The translations under genes were made by a program, and so were the position numbers. The notes beneath the pieces are model-generated. The model was not told the DNA's origin. It worked only from the letters and a program-made list of their open reading frames with translations, and made no database searches. This document shows, in pieces, positions 31,815-42,557 of a DNA stretch of 64,000 bases (positions are counted from its first letter, which is position 1; each line of letters opens with the position of its first letter). This stretch comes from Phytopythium helicoides (Eukaryota > Oomycota > Peronosporomycetes > Pythiales > Pythiaceae), in the NCBI GenBank assembly GCA_024867545.1, contig JANFNE010000001.1, positions 1,054,001-1,118,000 on the forward strand, read 5' to 3'.

Positions 31815-32478
31815 TCACAGCTTAAGGTCGTAATGCTCGCCCCTGAGAAGCCGATGACGGCTGTAGAACTGCATAGCGGTGTCGGTCCGACGACCGACTA
31901 CGCCAGCTCCATCGTCAGCAAGACTCATCAGGGCCAAACGCCGCGCAACGCCCGCATCTTCTGGAGTCAGCGCCAATGCTTGTTGGTAGTGGTACGCAGC
32001 CTCACTCGCTCGACCCAGCTGCTCGTACACGCGGGCAGCATTGCGATGGGATGCTGGGTCTGCTGGCGCCAACTCAACTGCTCGAATGCAATAAGGAAGT
32101 GCCTCTGCATAGCGACCGCGACGGGACAAAAGTGCGGCAGCATTAGTGTAGGATGCCGAAAAACTTGGCCAGAAGTTTATGGTCTCCTGCAGTAATCGCC
32201 ATGCCTCGTCGAGGGCTTGTTGCTGACTGATGTCTCCGTCCATTTGTCTCGCGTTACTGCTATCCGTCGGAACCTCCGCGCATTAAGGCGAGCGCACGCT
32301 CATTCCAGACCTTCGGACCACCGCATTGGGTCAGCCACGCAATTCGCGAGTGGCGCGCGTGCATCGTCTCGTCTCCTTGTGAGCGGAATAGCACCGCCAA
32401 ATTGTGGTGCGCATCCGCATCCATCGGGTTTTCGTCCACTTTGTTCTGGAAGAACGCAATCGCTTCTTGACGCCTCAT
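31815..32478 (-). CDS. Tetratricopeptide-repeat protein (incomplete model)
   Basis: Two adjacent frames form one TPR array. The upstream frame (to 32478) has EAIAFFQNKVDENPMDADAH followed by NLAVLFRSQGDE; the downstream frame (from about 32243) has SASYTNAAALLSRRGRYAEA and DPASHRNAARVYEQLGRASE, standard TPR helices with the W/L-G-Y-A-F-A-P pattern. The junction at about 32240-32290 is either an unrecognised intron or a one-base slip. Peptides at 32543-32776 on the same strand (RNPWLSPSDDASWHH) may be an upstream exon. TPR proteins are scaffolds; the partner is unknown. Confidence 0.55.
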
Positions 32479-33052
32479 TGCTGATGTCTACACCAGTTTG
32501 CTTTCGCAGCAATGCATGCGTCTGTTGGTGGCAAGTTGTCGATCACCACCTCGGCAAGGAGCGAGGAGGAGGAGGAGGCATAAGCACAGAGGTCTCTCCT
32601 ATTCTTGGCGCCTGAGCCGCACAAAGCATTTTCATGCGCTCTTGTGGGTGTCCTCGGGACTCAACGTTCCAAATATCCCGGCTGTTCACTTTCTTGTCCT
32701 GAGACGCGCGCGTTGTTGACGCGGGATTGTGGTGCCAAGATGCATCGTCAGATGGGGATAGCCACGGGTTCCTCAAGATTTGCTCGACAGAGTTTGTGGC
32801 TCATGAACGCCGCGTCGCCACGAGTGAAAGGAGCAGCAATCCGTTTTGGCGCTGAGACGTCTGTCATTGGTGAGAAGGACAGCTCCAGCTGGGGCTCACT
32901 GCTAGAACGCGTGAGTTTACGGTCAAACGACGGACGGACGGACGAGCGTGCGAATGGAATCATCATCGATCGAAGCATGCGAATGCTTGCACTCGTCCTC
33001 ACTTCCAAAGTTGAAAGCTGCCTCGGACTCCGTCTCCAACTAGTCTCGCACC

Positions 33053-33643
33053 ATGAAGACCTCTACACTTGCTGCAACATTTGCTATCCTTGGCGCCTCG
33101 TATGTCGCTGCATCGGAGGAGGGTGGCGGTGTCCAGATTGTTGCCCTGAGCCAGAATTTGACTGCTACGGGAGGTACCGGCCAGGTCTCTGCGGCAGGCT
33201 CTCTTGAGCCGTTCGGCGGTATTGGCCTCGGCTGTGGTATCAACTGGGAGGAGAACAGCTCCTTCGGAGGTGTGTTGCTGTTGTGAATTTAGCACAGAAG
33301 TTGGGAGTAAGGCTGACATGACGATGTCTTCTTTAGGTGGTCTCCAAGCGGGCACCTCAACCTTTGGTCTCGGTGGGGGCTTCACGACGACCAACGAGAC
33401 GATGTCGGTCGGTATTGGCATTGGTGTGACGAGCATTTTCAACTCGAGGTGTGTTTGCCATGAACAGTTCTAACAAGAATCGAACCCTCCATGCTAACTC
33501 TATTTGCTCTCTCCATGCGCAGTGTCCAACTGGACGTCACCACCGAGGGTTCCGTTTCCTTCGTCTTCTCCGCGTCCAGCACATTCACGTGCGAAAACAC
33601 AGTCGTGGACGGACAGAACGCCATCAAGTGCTCGTCTGCGTGA
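33053..33643 (+). CDS. Small secreted Gly-rich protein
   Basis: Three exons, 33053-33269, 33337-33448 and 33523-33643, introns 67 and 74 nt in phase; 149 residues. It has a clear signal peptide (MKTSTLAATFAILGASYVAA), then a Gly/Thr/Ser-rich mature part with few charges, N-glycosylation sites (NLT, NSS, NET) and three Cys. Alternating hydrophobic/Thr patterns (TSTFGLGGGFTTTNETMSVG, SVSFVFSASSTFTC) suggest a beta-rich fold. No family recognised. It is convergent with the receptor kinase at 33797, the stops being only about 150 bp apart, and its last exon is duplicated with the second kinase. Confidence 0.75.
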
Positions 33644-35575
33644 GGAACACACTACATATGTACGCGTAGCGACTCCAAGCCTGTCTGCACCACGAAAATT
33701 GACACAGGACAACAAGTTTCATGGCTCAAAATCTTCGTGTTCATAATACCCGACTACTCACATGAGAGTCCCGAATCGTCCACCATGACTTCTCTGTTAA
33801 ATACTCTTCCCCTCCTCCCCCACGGCCTTCATTGCCTTGATGATGTTGCGCAGCTCGTACGCGATCTGAGGAGCCGTTGGTCTGTCCGATCCGTTCTGCT
33901 GGAGGCATCGTTGCGCGAGCTCAAACACTGCGGGGATGCATGTCTCCGTGTGGAACGTGGGTTTCAATAGTCCCATGGCCACTCGCTGCAAAATCGCCAC
34001 GTTCGGTAGCGGATCACCTGCACTAGTGCGCGCATCATCATACGGGAGCTCATGGGTATCGAGCTCCGACAGAACGACTCCAAACGAGTAAATGTCTGCT
34101 TCAGCGCCGTAGTTGCTTTTGCCCAAGATGACCTCCGGTGCAAGCCAGCGACTTGTGCCCACGCCGATTGTCATTGTGTTGTTCTCAGAGTGGAAGCGTG
34201 ATACACCAAAATCCGTCAACTTGGCCACCAGTCTATCGGACGCATCCGCACCCTCATCCTCAAAACGATCTCCAGCACCACCACCAGTGCACAACATCAC
34301 ATTGTGCGACTTCAGATCACGATGAACCAAAGGCGGACGGAAAGAGTGTACAAACACGAGTGCTTGGGCGATGTCGAGCGCAATCGACAACTTCTCAAGC
34401 GTCCACGTTCGTGGCGTCTCGGGTTCCATCAGATGGCTGCGCAGATCTCCCTTGTTCATGAACTCGAGCAAAACCTGCAAGTCGGCCTCCATGGTCCACG
34501 CGACACCAATGAACTCGACGATGTTGGGATGTTGGAGCTGGGAGATGAGGAGAATCTCCTCGATGAAATCCTGTGTGCGCTTGGACGAGATCTGATCTGT
34601 CTGGATACGCTTGGATGCTAGTACGGTCGTGTTTCGGTACAGCACTCGCCATACGACGCCGTGCGCTCCGTGTCCGATTCGTTCGAGGTCCTGGATGCTG
34701 TCGACGTCCACACGCCAGTGGTTGAGATCGGAGAGGCCGTAGAGGACGCTTCCTGCGCGAGTGGGAGGAGAGTGATAGCACGCTGGATACGGTGTCACTC
34801 GATGCAGTCGTGCCCGTCGTGGCTGTATGTATCGAGTGCCCATCGCGACCGGTGCCTCCGTTGCCTGCGTCAACGTTCGAGAGCATCGCCACGTAGAGCT
34901 CGCGACTGTCGCGCTGCTCGGGCTCATCAGAGGAGGGATTCTGCTTCGACTGCTTGTGCCTTCTCCAGAAGAACCAGAGCAGTCCCAGCAGACGACTACA
35001 CCTACGACGATGCCAACCACGATCGGAACGACGCTGCTGCTACCATCTGACGAAGATGAAGACGCTGTGTCGCCAGGAGTGGTGACCGGGTCCAGTGAGA
35101 CGCTGCTACTGCCGCTGCCGCTGCTGCTGCCCAGTTCGGCGCAAACGTCGAGGACGTACTCGATGAGGTCCGTCCGCCAGCGGAAGTGCGTGCCGAAGGG
35201 GATCCTGCAGTCGCTGACCGAGTTGCGCACGAGCACGAAGAAGTCGGTGCAGTCCGCGGTGCCGCAGATGTTGACCGCGTCCTGGTAGGTCGGCGCCACG
35301 CCGCTCGAGAAGTTGTAGCCGCTCTCCTCGCTGCACGTCGTCACCTGCGGGAGGCTCAGATAGTACGCGACGCTCTCCTCGCCGCAGTAGTCGTCGCTGC
35401 CCGAGCTCGCGCTGCCCACCGAGCCGCCGACGTCTGCAGACCCCGAGCCGCTGGACGACTGGCCGTGAGCGCTGCCAGCTGCGGCCGCGAGCGCCAGCAA
35501 CGCCAGCAGCAGCGAGCGCGCCATCTCGTGATCCCCGAGCCGTTGCGGTGTCCGACTCGCTCTTTTGACGACTGC
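33478..35575. repeat. Tandem duplication unit, copy A
   Basis: The region from the second intron of the secreted-protein gene through receptor kinase 1 and its 5' flank matches copy B at 36575-38720. Intergenic sequence between the two convergent stops is also shared (for example CAAAATCTTCGTGTTCATAA in both), so the unit was copied as a block. Confidence 0.8.
33797..35524 (-). CDS. Elicitin-like-domain receptor kinase 1 (garbled juxtamembrane)
   Basis: Single exon, 575 residues. Signal peptide (ALLALAAAAGSAHG), Ser-rich spacer, then an ectodomain with six Cys spaced 17-23-5-14-22 and the context TCSEESGYNF, the elicitin signature order. A Ser-rich linker leads to a TM start (VVPIVVGIVVGVVV). 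The kinase has GHGAHG (Gly loop), ASKRI (Lys), HRDLKSHN, DFGVSR and WLAPEV, all needed for activity, of TKL type. Between about 34735 and 34994 the reading frame is wrong: one missing base near 34990 and one extra near 34737 replace the second half of the TM and the juxtamembrane part with unrelated residues, while the correct peptide (LGLLWFFWRRHKQ) sits in another frame. Confidence 0.85.
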   Translation of the reverse strand: MARSLLLALLALAAAAGSAHGQSSSGSGSADVGGSVGSASSGSDDYCGEESVAYYLSLPQVTTCSEESGYNFSSGVAPTYQDAVNICGTADCTDFFVLVRNSVSDCRIPFGTHFRWRTDLIEYVLDVCAELGSSSGSGSSSVSLDPVTTPGDTASSSSSDGSSSVVPIVVGIVVGVVVCWDCSGSSGEGTSSRSRIPPLMSPSSATVASSTWRCSRTLTQATEAPVAMGTRYIQPRRARLHRVTPYPACYHSPPTRAGSVLYGLSDLNHWRVDVDSIQDLERIGHGAHGVVWRVLYRNTTVLASKRIQTDQISSKRTQDFIEEILLISQLQHPNIVEFIGVAWTMEADLQVLLEFMNKGDLRSHLMEPETPRTWTLEKLSIALDIAQALVFVHSFRPPLVHRDLKSHNVMLCTGGGAGDRFEDEGADASDRLVAKLTDFGVSRFHSENNTMTIGVGTSRWLAPEVILGKSNYGAEADIYSFGVVLSELDTHELPYDDARTSAGDPLPNVAILQRVAMGLLKPTFHTETCIPAVFELAQRCLQQNGSDRPTAPQIAYELRNIIKAMKAVGEEGKSI

Positions 35576-36621
35576 GCATCTCGCCCCCGGAGGTTCCGGA
35601 AGCAGACGCGCATTAGTCCGAAGTCGGGCGACGAAGACACCTGTCACGTCAGGGATGCCACTGTCTGGGCCGCAAGTGCGGGAATATAACTTTGGCGGGA
35701 GAAGTCCTGGGAGGTGGAGCCGAGCTGCTGCGGGATGACACTTTGTGGCTAGAGAAGCTGCTTTGAGGACCAAGAGTAGCGTCGCCACCAAGGTCTACGT
35801 GGCCTCCATGTGGTGTGGAAAACGAAATCAAAGCAGCCGCTTCATGTCCTAGCTGCCGTCCTCGCCACCACAACCGAGGCGAGCACCAGGATGCCATGCC
35901 ATGCCATCGGACCATTAGGCGAACCCTCTTGCAGCTGCAACTCGCGGCAGAGAAAATAAGCTCCATCATTTAGGATATCTGCAAGCCGCACTTTTCTTGA
36001 CTGCGACGTCAAATCGGACTTTGGCGAGCCTCATCTGCACTGGTGTCCATCTGAAGACTCCATCAGTGCAATCCGGAAGCCACGGTGCCTCGGCTTTGTC
36101 TTTGTCGATTCTGACTGCCAGCACAAATCCAAGGCGTCATGGTTACTCACGCTCGTGCTGCCACCAGTCTCGCGTCAGGAATACGAGCGAGCAGCACGTC
36201 GACGCAGTCAAAGACATTAGCGTCATGATCCCTACCCGTGTCAAATCGGATCGGCACCATCCAGTACATCTGCAACCGTGTATTCACCGTTCGTGTTCAC
36301 TTGCACTGCACAGCGACCTCGCGAGAGATCTCGTTCGAATATCTAGCTTCGCATCGTACCAGTAGCCTAAAAAGAACTAGGAGTGCCTCCATTGACTGCT
36401 CGAGGTAGGTAGGAAGTTTTTCATAGTGACCGCGCCGGTCACAACACATGTTGCAGACTCTGACAATTCGACAACTCAGTAGAAACCGCTGACCGAACAG
36501 GCAGTGGAGACTGGTGATCGAACAGGTCTTGAGTCTTGAGGTAAGTTTCAATCGAGCTTACCAAGTAAAGCATGAATCGAACCCTCCACGCTAACGCCAA
36601 TGGTTCTCTCTGCGTGCGCAG
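35525..36621. other. Spacer between duplication copies, no gene seen
   Basis: About 1.1 kb: promoter and 5' UTR of kinase 1 on the left, then unique sequence up to the copy-B breakpoint at about 36575. No coding signal; the sequence corresponding to exons 1 and 2 of the secreted-protein gene is absent. Confidence 0.5.
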
Positions 36622-36742
36622 TGTCCAACTGGACGTCACCACCGAAGGTTCCGTTTCCTTCGTCTTCTCCGCGTCCAGCGCATTCACCTGCGAAAACACA
36701 GTCGTGGACGGACAGAACGCCATCAAGTGCTCGTCTGCGTGA
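36622..36742 (+). pseudogene. Orphan last exon of the secreted Gly-rich protein gene
   Basis: This 121-bp segment matches exon 3 of the gene at 33053 almost base for base, including the acceptor AG before it, the frame and the stop codon. Exons 1 and 2 and the signal peptide are missing, so it cannot make the secreted protein alone. It is a truncated by-product of the block duplication. Confidence 0.85.
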
Positions 36743-36899
36743 GGAACACACTACATAAGTACGCGTCGCGATTCTAAGCTGTCTGCATCGCAAAAGGTGA
36801 CACAGGACAACGCGTTTACATGGCTCAAAATCTTCGTGTTCATAATACCCGACTGCTCACGTGAGAGTCCCGAATCTTCACTCCACCATGCCTTCTCTG

Positions 36900-38651
36900 T
36901 TAAATACTCTTCCCCTCCTCCTCCCCTACGGCCTTCATTGCCTTGATGATGTTGCGCAGCTCGTACGCGACTTGAGGAGCCGATGGTCTGTCCGATCCGT
37001 TCTGCTGGAGGCATCGTTGCGCGAGTTCAAACACTGCGGGGATACATGTCTCCGTGTGGAACGTGGGTTTCAATAGTCCCATGGCTACTCTCTGCGAAAT
37101 CGCCACGTTTGGCAGCGGATCACCTGCACCGGATCGTGCGTCGTCATAAGGTCGATCATGAGTGTCGAGCTCCGATAGAACGACTCCAAACGAGTAAATG
37201 TCTGCTTCTGCGCCATAGTTTGTCTTGCCAAGGATCACCTCAGGTGCCAACCACCAGCTCGTTCCCACACCGACCGTCATCGTGTCGCTCTCAGAGTGGA
37301 AACGTGATACACCAAAATCCGTCAACTTGGCCACCAGTCTATCGGACCCATCCGCACAATCATCCTCAAAACGATCACCAGCAGCGTCACCACTGCACAG
37401 CATCACATTGTGCGACTTCAGATCGCGATGAACCAGAGGCGGACGGAAAGAGTGCACAAACACGAGTGCTTGGGCAATGTCGAGCGCAATCGACAACTTC
37501 TGCAGCGTCCACGTTCGCGGTGTCTCGGGTTCTGTCAGATGACTGCGCAGATCTCCCTTGTTCATGAACTCGAGCAAAACCTGCAAGTCGGCCTCCATGG
37601 TCCACGCGACGCCAATGAACTCGACTATGTTGGGATGTTGTAGCTGGGAGATGAGGAGAATCTCCTCGATGAAATCCTGCGTGCGTTCGGGCGTAATCTG
37701 ATCTGTCTGGATACGCTTGGATGCTAGTACGGTTGTGTTTCGGTACAGCACTCGCCACACAACACCATATGCGCCGCGTCCGATTCGTTCGAGGTCCTGG
37801 ATGCTGTCGACGTCCACACGCCAGTGAGTTAGGTCCGACAACTGCAATGGACGCTTCTTGCGTGAACGGGTGGTCATTGGCAGCGTCGTGGAGACCGCAC
37901 CGTTCGAGGCCGTAGTGCTTGTAGAGTCTGTATGTACGGAGTTCCCGTTGAGATTGGAAACTGCATTTGGTGCATCAACGTGCGAGAGCATCGCCATGTA
38001 GAGCTCTCGATTGCCGTGCTGCTCTGATCCACGCGGAGACAAATACTTTTTCGTCTGTTTGCGCTTTCTCCAATAGAACCAGAACAGACCCAACAGAACA
38101 ATGACGCCGACAGCAGCGCCTACCGCGATCGGAACAACACTGTTGCTGTCGCTTGAAGACGATGAGTCACCAGGCTCAGTGACTGGGTCCAATGTGACGC
38201 TGCCACTGCCACTGCTGCTCCCCAGCTCGGCACATATATCCAGGACGTAGTCAACGAGGTCGGCTCGCCAGTAGAAATGCGTGCCGAACGGGATCCTGCA
38301 GTCTCTTGTGGATGAGTTCGTCGGTATCAACGCAAAGAATTCCATGCAGTCCTCGCTCTCACAGATGGCCACAGACTGCTCGTAGGTCGGCACCACGCCG
38401 GCAGAGAAGTTGTAGTTGCTATCCTCGCTGCACGTCGCCACCTGGGGGAGACTCAGGTAAAACTCTATGCTGTCTTCAGAGAACGTGGTTTCGTCGCAGT
38501 AAACGTCTTCGCTGCCCGAGGTTGAGCTGGACTCCGATATGTCTGAGCCTGCAGACGCTGAGGTGCTGCTGGCAGACGACTGACCATGAACGACGCTCCC
38601 TGTCGATGCGAGCATCGTTGTCAGCGCCAGCAGAAGCAGCGAGCGCGCCAT
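36900..38651 (-). CDS. Elicitin-like-domain receptor kinase 2 (intact)
   Basis: Single exon, 583 residues: signal peptide (LLLLALTTMLASTGSVVHG), Ser-rich spacer, elicitin-like ectodomain with Cys spacing 22-23-5-16-22 (elicitins about 24-24-5-15-24) and TCSEDSNYNF, Ser-rich linker, one TM (VVPIAVGAAVGVIVLLGLFW), basic stop-transfer (YWRKRKQTKK), a Ser/Thr-rich juxtamembrane region, then a TKL kinase with GRGAYG, ASKRI, HRDLKSHN, DFGVSR and WLAPEV. All catalytic residues are present. The elicitin part would lie outside the cell, where elicitins bind sterols; a sterol- or lipid-sensing receptor is therefore a reasonable inference. It shows how kinase 1 should read. Confidence 0.9.
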   Translation of the reverse strand: MARSLLLLALTTMLASTGSVVHGQSSASSTSASAGSDISESSSTSGSEDVYCDETTFSEDSIEFYLSLPQVATCSEDSNYNFSAGVVPTYEQSVAICESEDCMEFFALIPTNSSTRDCRIPFGTHFYWRADLVDYVLDICAELGSSSGSGSVTLDPVTEPGDSSSSSDSNSVVPIAVGAAVGVIVLLGLFWFYWRKRKQTKKYLSPRGSEQHGNRELYMAMLSHVDAPNAVSNLNGNSVHTDSTSTTASNGAVSTTLPMTTRSRKKRPLQLSDLTHWRVDVDSIQDLERIGRGAYGVVWRVLYRNTTVLASKRIQTDQITPERTQDFIEEILLISQLQHPNIVEFIGVAWTMEADLQVLLEFMNKGDLRSHLTEPETPRTWTLQKLSIALDIAQALVFVHSFRPPLVHRDLKSHNVMLCSGDAAGDRFEDDCADGSDRLVAKLTDFGVSRFHSESDTMTVGVGTSWWLAPEVILGKTNYGAEADIYSFGVVLSELDTHDRPYDDARSGAGDPLPNVAISQRVAMGLLKPTFHTETCIPAVFELAQRCLQQNGSDRPSAPQVAYELRNIIKAMKAVGEEEGKSI

Positions 38652-39555
38652 CGTTTTATCCCGAGTGCGGCGGGAACCGCAGGCGGTGGAGGAGGCCTGC
38701 CTGGTCTTTTGACGACTGCACCTCTCTCGTAGAGTCTCTGCAGTAGCAGTCAGCGGTCACGACTAGTGATGCATCAGCGATAAATGAGTTTACAGTTGCC
38801 CTGTCAGGTGCCACTCCCTGGATTGCAAACGCACCAAAATGACTTGCGCTAGACAAATCCCAATTGATGAAGCTTTCGAGCCGCCATCATCTCGGTGGCA
38901 GCGCTGTACTTTCCGCGCTGTCAAAAGCGCTCGCGGGGGATCCATGGGTGCGAAACGAAGTCGATACTGTATGTCGATCAGAGCTGACTTACTTTGGACA
39001 AGGTGCTGCTGCAAAACATGGCAAAACGAGTGCCGAAGTGACCTCGGTGACAGAGTTGTCTGCAAAGGCGTGGGGTCTTGGACTTCTCTTTGCCTTATCG
39101 TGGAGAACGTTTCTGCTCCTCCAACAAGGGCGAAGGGAGAGGAGAGAAACCTGGTGACCACCCTTCTGATGCGCATGACTGCACGAAGGAAATTTCGGCT
39201 TCCTCCTTCGCGCTCACAATGCCGCCACAATCGACTGAATCGCTCCTCTCTCGACGAGTGCTCAGGTCGTTCCCCCCAGAATTGCTTGCCGCCATGTGGT
39301 GCTACGCCGGCGAATCCTCGCATTCGCGGATGAACCCAAGCCTCCAGAGCACCAACCTTCGTCACGTGTGGGAAAATCAAGGCTTTCAACCGCGCCGTCA
39401 ACATGAAGTTCTACGTGGGCCACTCCAACTAGTGTCCAGCACCCGCCAGCCACACCAGCGCCTGGCTTGCTTTTGACTTTTTCAAACCGCGCGCTTCTCC
39501 CCCCCATACTCAAGCCAAGAGGCCGCGAAAGTCCATTCCAGCCGAGCGAATTGCC
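38652..39555. other. Divergent intergenic region, no gene seen
   Basis: About 900 bases between the starts of kinase 2 (minus) and condensin CAP-H (plus). It should contain both promoters. The open frames at 38839-39333 have no recognisable features. Confidence 0.45.
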
Positions 39556-42471
39556 ATGGAGGACGAGCTGGAGGCGCGCGAGCTGGAGCTGTCGGACGCG
39601 TCGGACGACGCGCCGCAGTCGCCGCTGCCGGCCGACGGTGCGCGCAAGCGCAAGCGCGACGGAGACCCTGGCACGCCCAACGACGACGACGAGATCGCGC
39701 GTCGGCGGCGGCGGCGGCGGTCGCTCGCGTTCCAGCAGCGGCGGCGGTCGCTGACGCTCACCAAGGTGCCCAAGCCCAAGCAGAGCCGCCAGTACATCAG
39801 CGACATGTACTCGACCATCATCAAGATGTCCTCCGAGAACGTGCGTGCAGTAGGAGTGCGATGCGGGCGAGGAGACGTGCTGACGGTGGGCTGCAGAAAA
39901 TCAACGTCAAGAACTCGTGGTCGCTGCACCTGATCGACCACATGGAGGACATCTTGGAGACTCCACAGTGCGTTGCTGCTGTCTTGAAAGGGTGCAACTT
40001 GGGGCTGCAGCTGACCCAGCGTGCTGCGCAGGAACAAGGACGGAGAGAGCGACGAAAACCCGGACGGGACGTACAACTTCCAGAAGGCTAGCTGCACGCT
40101 CGACGCAAGCATAAAGATCTACTCGTACCGCGTCGACGACACGTGGAACTCGTCGTACAAGATCTTGGAGAATCTGTCGCGCACAGAGACCAAGCATGGT
40201 GCGCTTGATCTTTCACAATGCCGGGTTGTTGATCACGCTCTGACTTGCTTCAATCCCAACGCACACTTAGGTTCCGATGAACCTACGGACGAAGCAGAAA
40301 CTACAACGCGAAAGCCCAGAAAGTCGGGTGCCGCGGCCAGGACGATCGAGAAAAACTTGAACAACATCAATTTGAAAACGTACGACATGGAGTTCGAAGC
40401 CGATCCGCTATTCCACAAGATGTCGCAGTCATTTGACGAAGGCGGCGCGAAGGGCATGCTCCTCGCCAATCTGAGTGTGTATGAGGGGTGTAAAATCCTA
40501 TTGAACTCTGCTGATGTCAAGATGTCAACTCGCAAGTCGGATGTCGCGGAGCCTACCCCGGCCGAGCCTGAAAAATCGGCTGAAGAGGGCGATGCAGTGA
40601 AGAAAGAGGTTGTCGAAGAGAAGCCCGTGAGCGATCGTATCAGCATCTCGTGCTTCGGAAACCTTTCTTGCCTTTCACAGGGCACGCAGGTATGCCTTTG
40701 TTGTTGTTGTTGTTGTATAGTCCTTTTTACCGCTCAACACTCAACATCTTTCGCTGCAGGACTTGGAAGTTTGTCCTCCTTTGAAGCGGCTCTATGATCA
40801 AATCGAAGACTACTACGGGGACGAAGCTCGCCTTAAGCTGGGCGTGAAGAACGAGTTCTTACTGAAGACTCCGGTTAAGGGAAGGCGCCAAATTGCCGAG
40901 CAGACCGATAAGATCACGATGAACCTCGCTGGTATCATGGAGGACGCCGCGGAGAATGATAGCGACGGCGACAACGATAACGACACTGGCGTTGACTTCT
41001 TCGATGGAAACGAAGGTGCCAACGGCGACGAGGAAATGCCTGATGCCGACGAAGAAACCACTGATGAGCACCCCGAAAATGAGAACGGCAACGATTTCGA
41101 CGTGACTACCGATGCAGGTGACGCTGAATCTACTGATCCGGCAAATCCGAGCGAGGAAGTTCCAGAAGGCGACCCTACCGCTGAGGCAGAAGATGATGCA
41201 GCTAGTAAGGGTGTTTCGGCTACTGCAGCAGATTTTTTCCGATCGCGTATCACCGATTCGTTTCGTGCACAGGAAGCGAATGAACTCTCCACCATGATCG
41301 AGTCGGCTATGGTGCGATCGGCGTCGCTCGCCGATGAAATTGGCGAAGACCTCGATGGTATCAACGACTATTCGTACTTTGACGTGAAGATGCTCCGCAA
41401 TTGGGCGGGTCCTGTTCATTGGAAGTTTCCCAGCGGTTCGAAAGTTCAGACGAAAGATCGAACGGAGAAGCAGGAGAAGAGTGCTGGAACAGCTGATCCC
41501 AGTAATCTTGATGAGGGAGACGTCAATGTAGATGTTAAGGGCGAGCAAAGCGACCCAGCAAAGAAGAGTGGCCCGGACAAGAAGACAGTCTTGGTGGACT
41601 TTTTTGCGGATCTACCTGAACTGGACAAGCTCCTAAAGCCGGCGAAGTCACCCGCTTCACTTGTTGTATCGAAGCAAATCGCCTCCCGCCAGGACAAGAA
41701 GTCTTCGGAATTGGTGCTACCAGTTGACACCCATGTCGAGATTAGCTTGTTTTTCCAACGCTTCCTAAAGCCCAAACTCAAGTACTTCAAGCGTGCTACT
41801 GCAGAGACTTCCACTCGAAATGAATTCAACCCTTCTGGAATAGGTGGCGACGCACACGACACCGACGATGGCGATCGTTCCTTTGGAGGTAGCTACAGTG
41901 ATCTCGGCGGCTTTGACGGTGGATACGATGATGACAATGACAGTGCCGTCGGAACAAACCATGTGGATGAAGTATCCTACTCTACCGATGGACTTGTCGT
42001 AGCCGAGCGCGTCGTCGAAAAGATTGACGTTCACTATGAGCGCGTGGCGAAACGTGTGGACGTCAAGAAGCTGAAGAGTAGTATCTGGACACATCTCGAG
42101 AAAGATGTCAATCTTGCTCCACCAAAGAAGGCAGAGGAGAAGGCTGACAAGTCCACATCTGTCGTCAAAAACGATAGTGGAAAGCGCCCGCGAGAAGAAG
42201 ATGCAGAAGGAGTTGAAGAAGAAGCTGTAGAGCTCGATACGACGTTTGAGAATGTGGTTGAGAGCGTTTCGGGCAAGGTAAGAGCCTTGCCTTGCTTTAG
42301 CTTAGGGGTGGATGCGTTTGGATCGACTAAAGGAGTGTGTGTTGTCAACAGGTGCCGCCGAATGTCACGGTCTCGTTCTACTTCATCTGCATGCTACATT
42401 TAGCGAACGAAAAGGGTCTCAAACTCACTGGCCAAGACGACCTGCGGAACTTTCACATCCAGAAAGACTGA
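39556..42471 (+). CDS. NCAPH: Condensin subunit 2 (CAP-H/Barren kleisin)
   Basis: Kleisin that bridges the SMC2-SMC4 heads in condensin and compacts mitotic chromosomes. Five exons: 39556-39840, 39897-39967, 40032-40689, 40760-42277 and 42352-42471, introns 56-74 nt, all in phase; 883 residues. Conserved Barren blocks: NSWSLHLIDHMEDIL, QKASCTLDASIKIYSYRVDD, ADPLFHKMSQSFDEGGAKG, YDYFDVKMLRNWAGP-like (here YSYFDVKMLRNWAGPVHWKF), and the C-terminal winged-helix tail with NVTVSFYFICMLHLANEKGL and FHIQKD. Long acidic linkers separate them. No frame errors in 2.6 kb of coding sequence, which matters for judging the indels elsewhere. Confidence 0.95.
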
Positions 42472-42557
42472 TGGAGGTTCCCAAAACGAAATACTCATGG
42501 CTTTCATAACCTCTGTGAATATAGATTAAGAGCTTTTGAACTGCTCGCAGTTGACTC

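Larger units (their letters stand above)
36575..38720. repeat. Tandem duplication unit, copy B
   Basis: Paralogous to 33478-35575. It starts inside the last intron of the secreted-protein gene and ends just past the 5' flank of kinase 2, where TCTTTTGACGACTGC is shared with copy A. The order and orientation are the same, so it is a direct tandem duplication with about 1 kb between units. Confidence 0.8.

Noticed and set aside
32543..33008. Separate small genes upstream of the TPR gene on the minus strand
   Set aside because: Short frames with some protein-like wording exist but lack starts and domain signatures; at most they are exons of the TPR gene.
35525..35791. N-terminal extension of receptor kinase 1 to 35791
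   Set aside because: The in-frame extension would bury the signal peptide; kinase 2 starts exactly at the homologous Met, supporting 35524.
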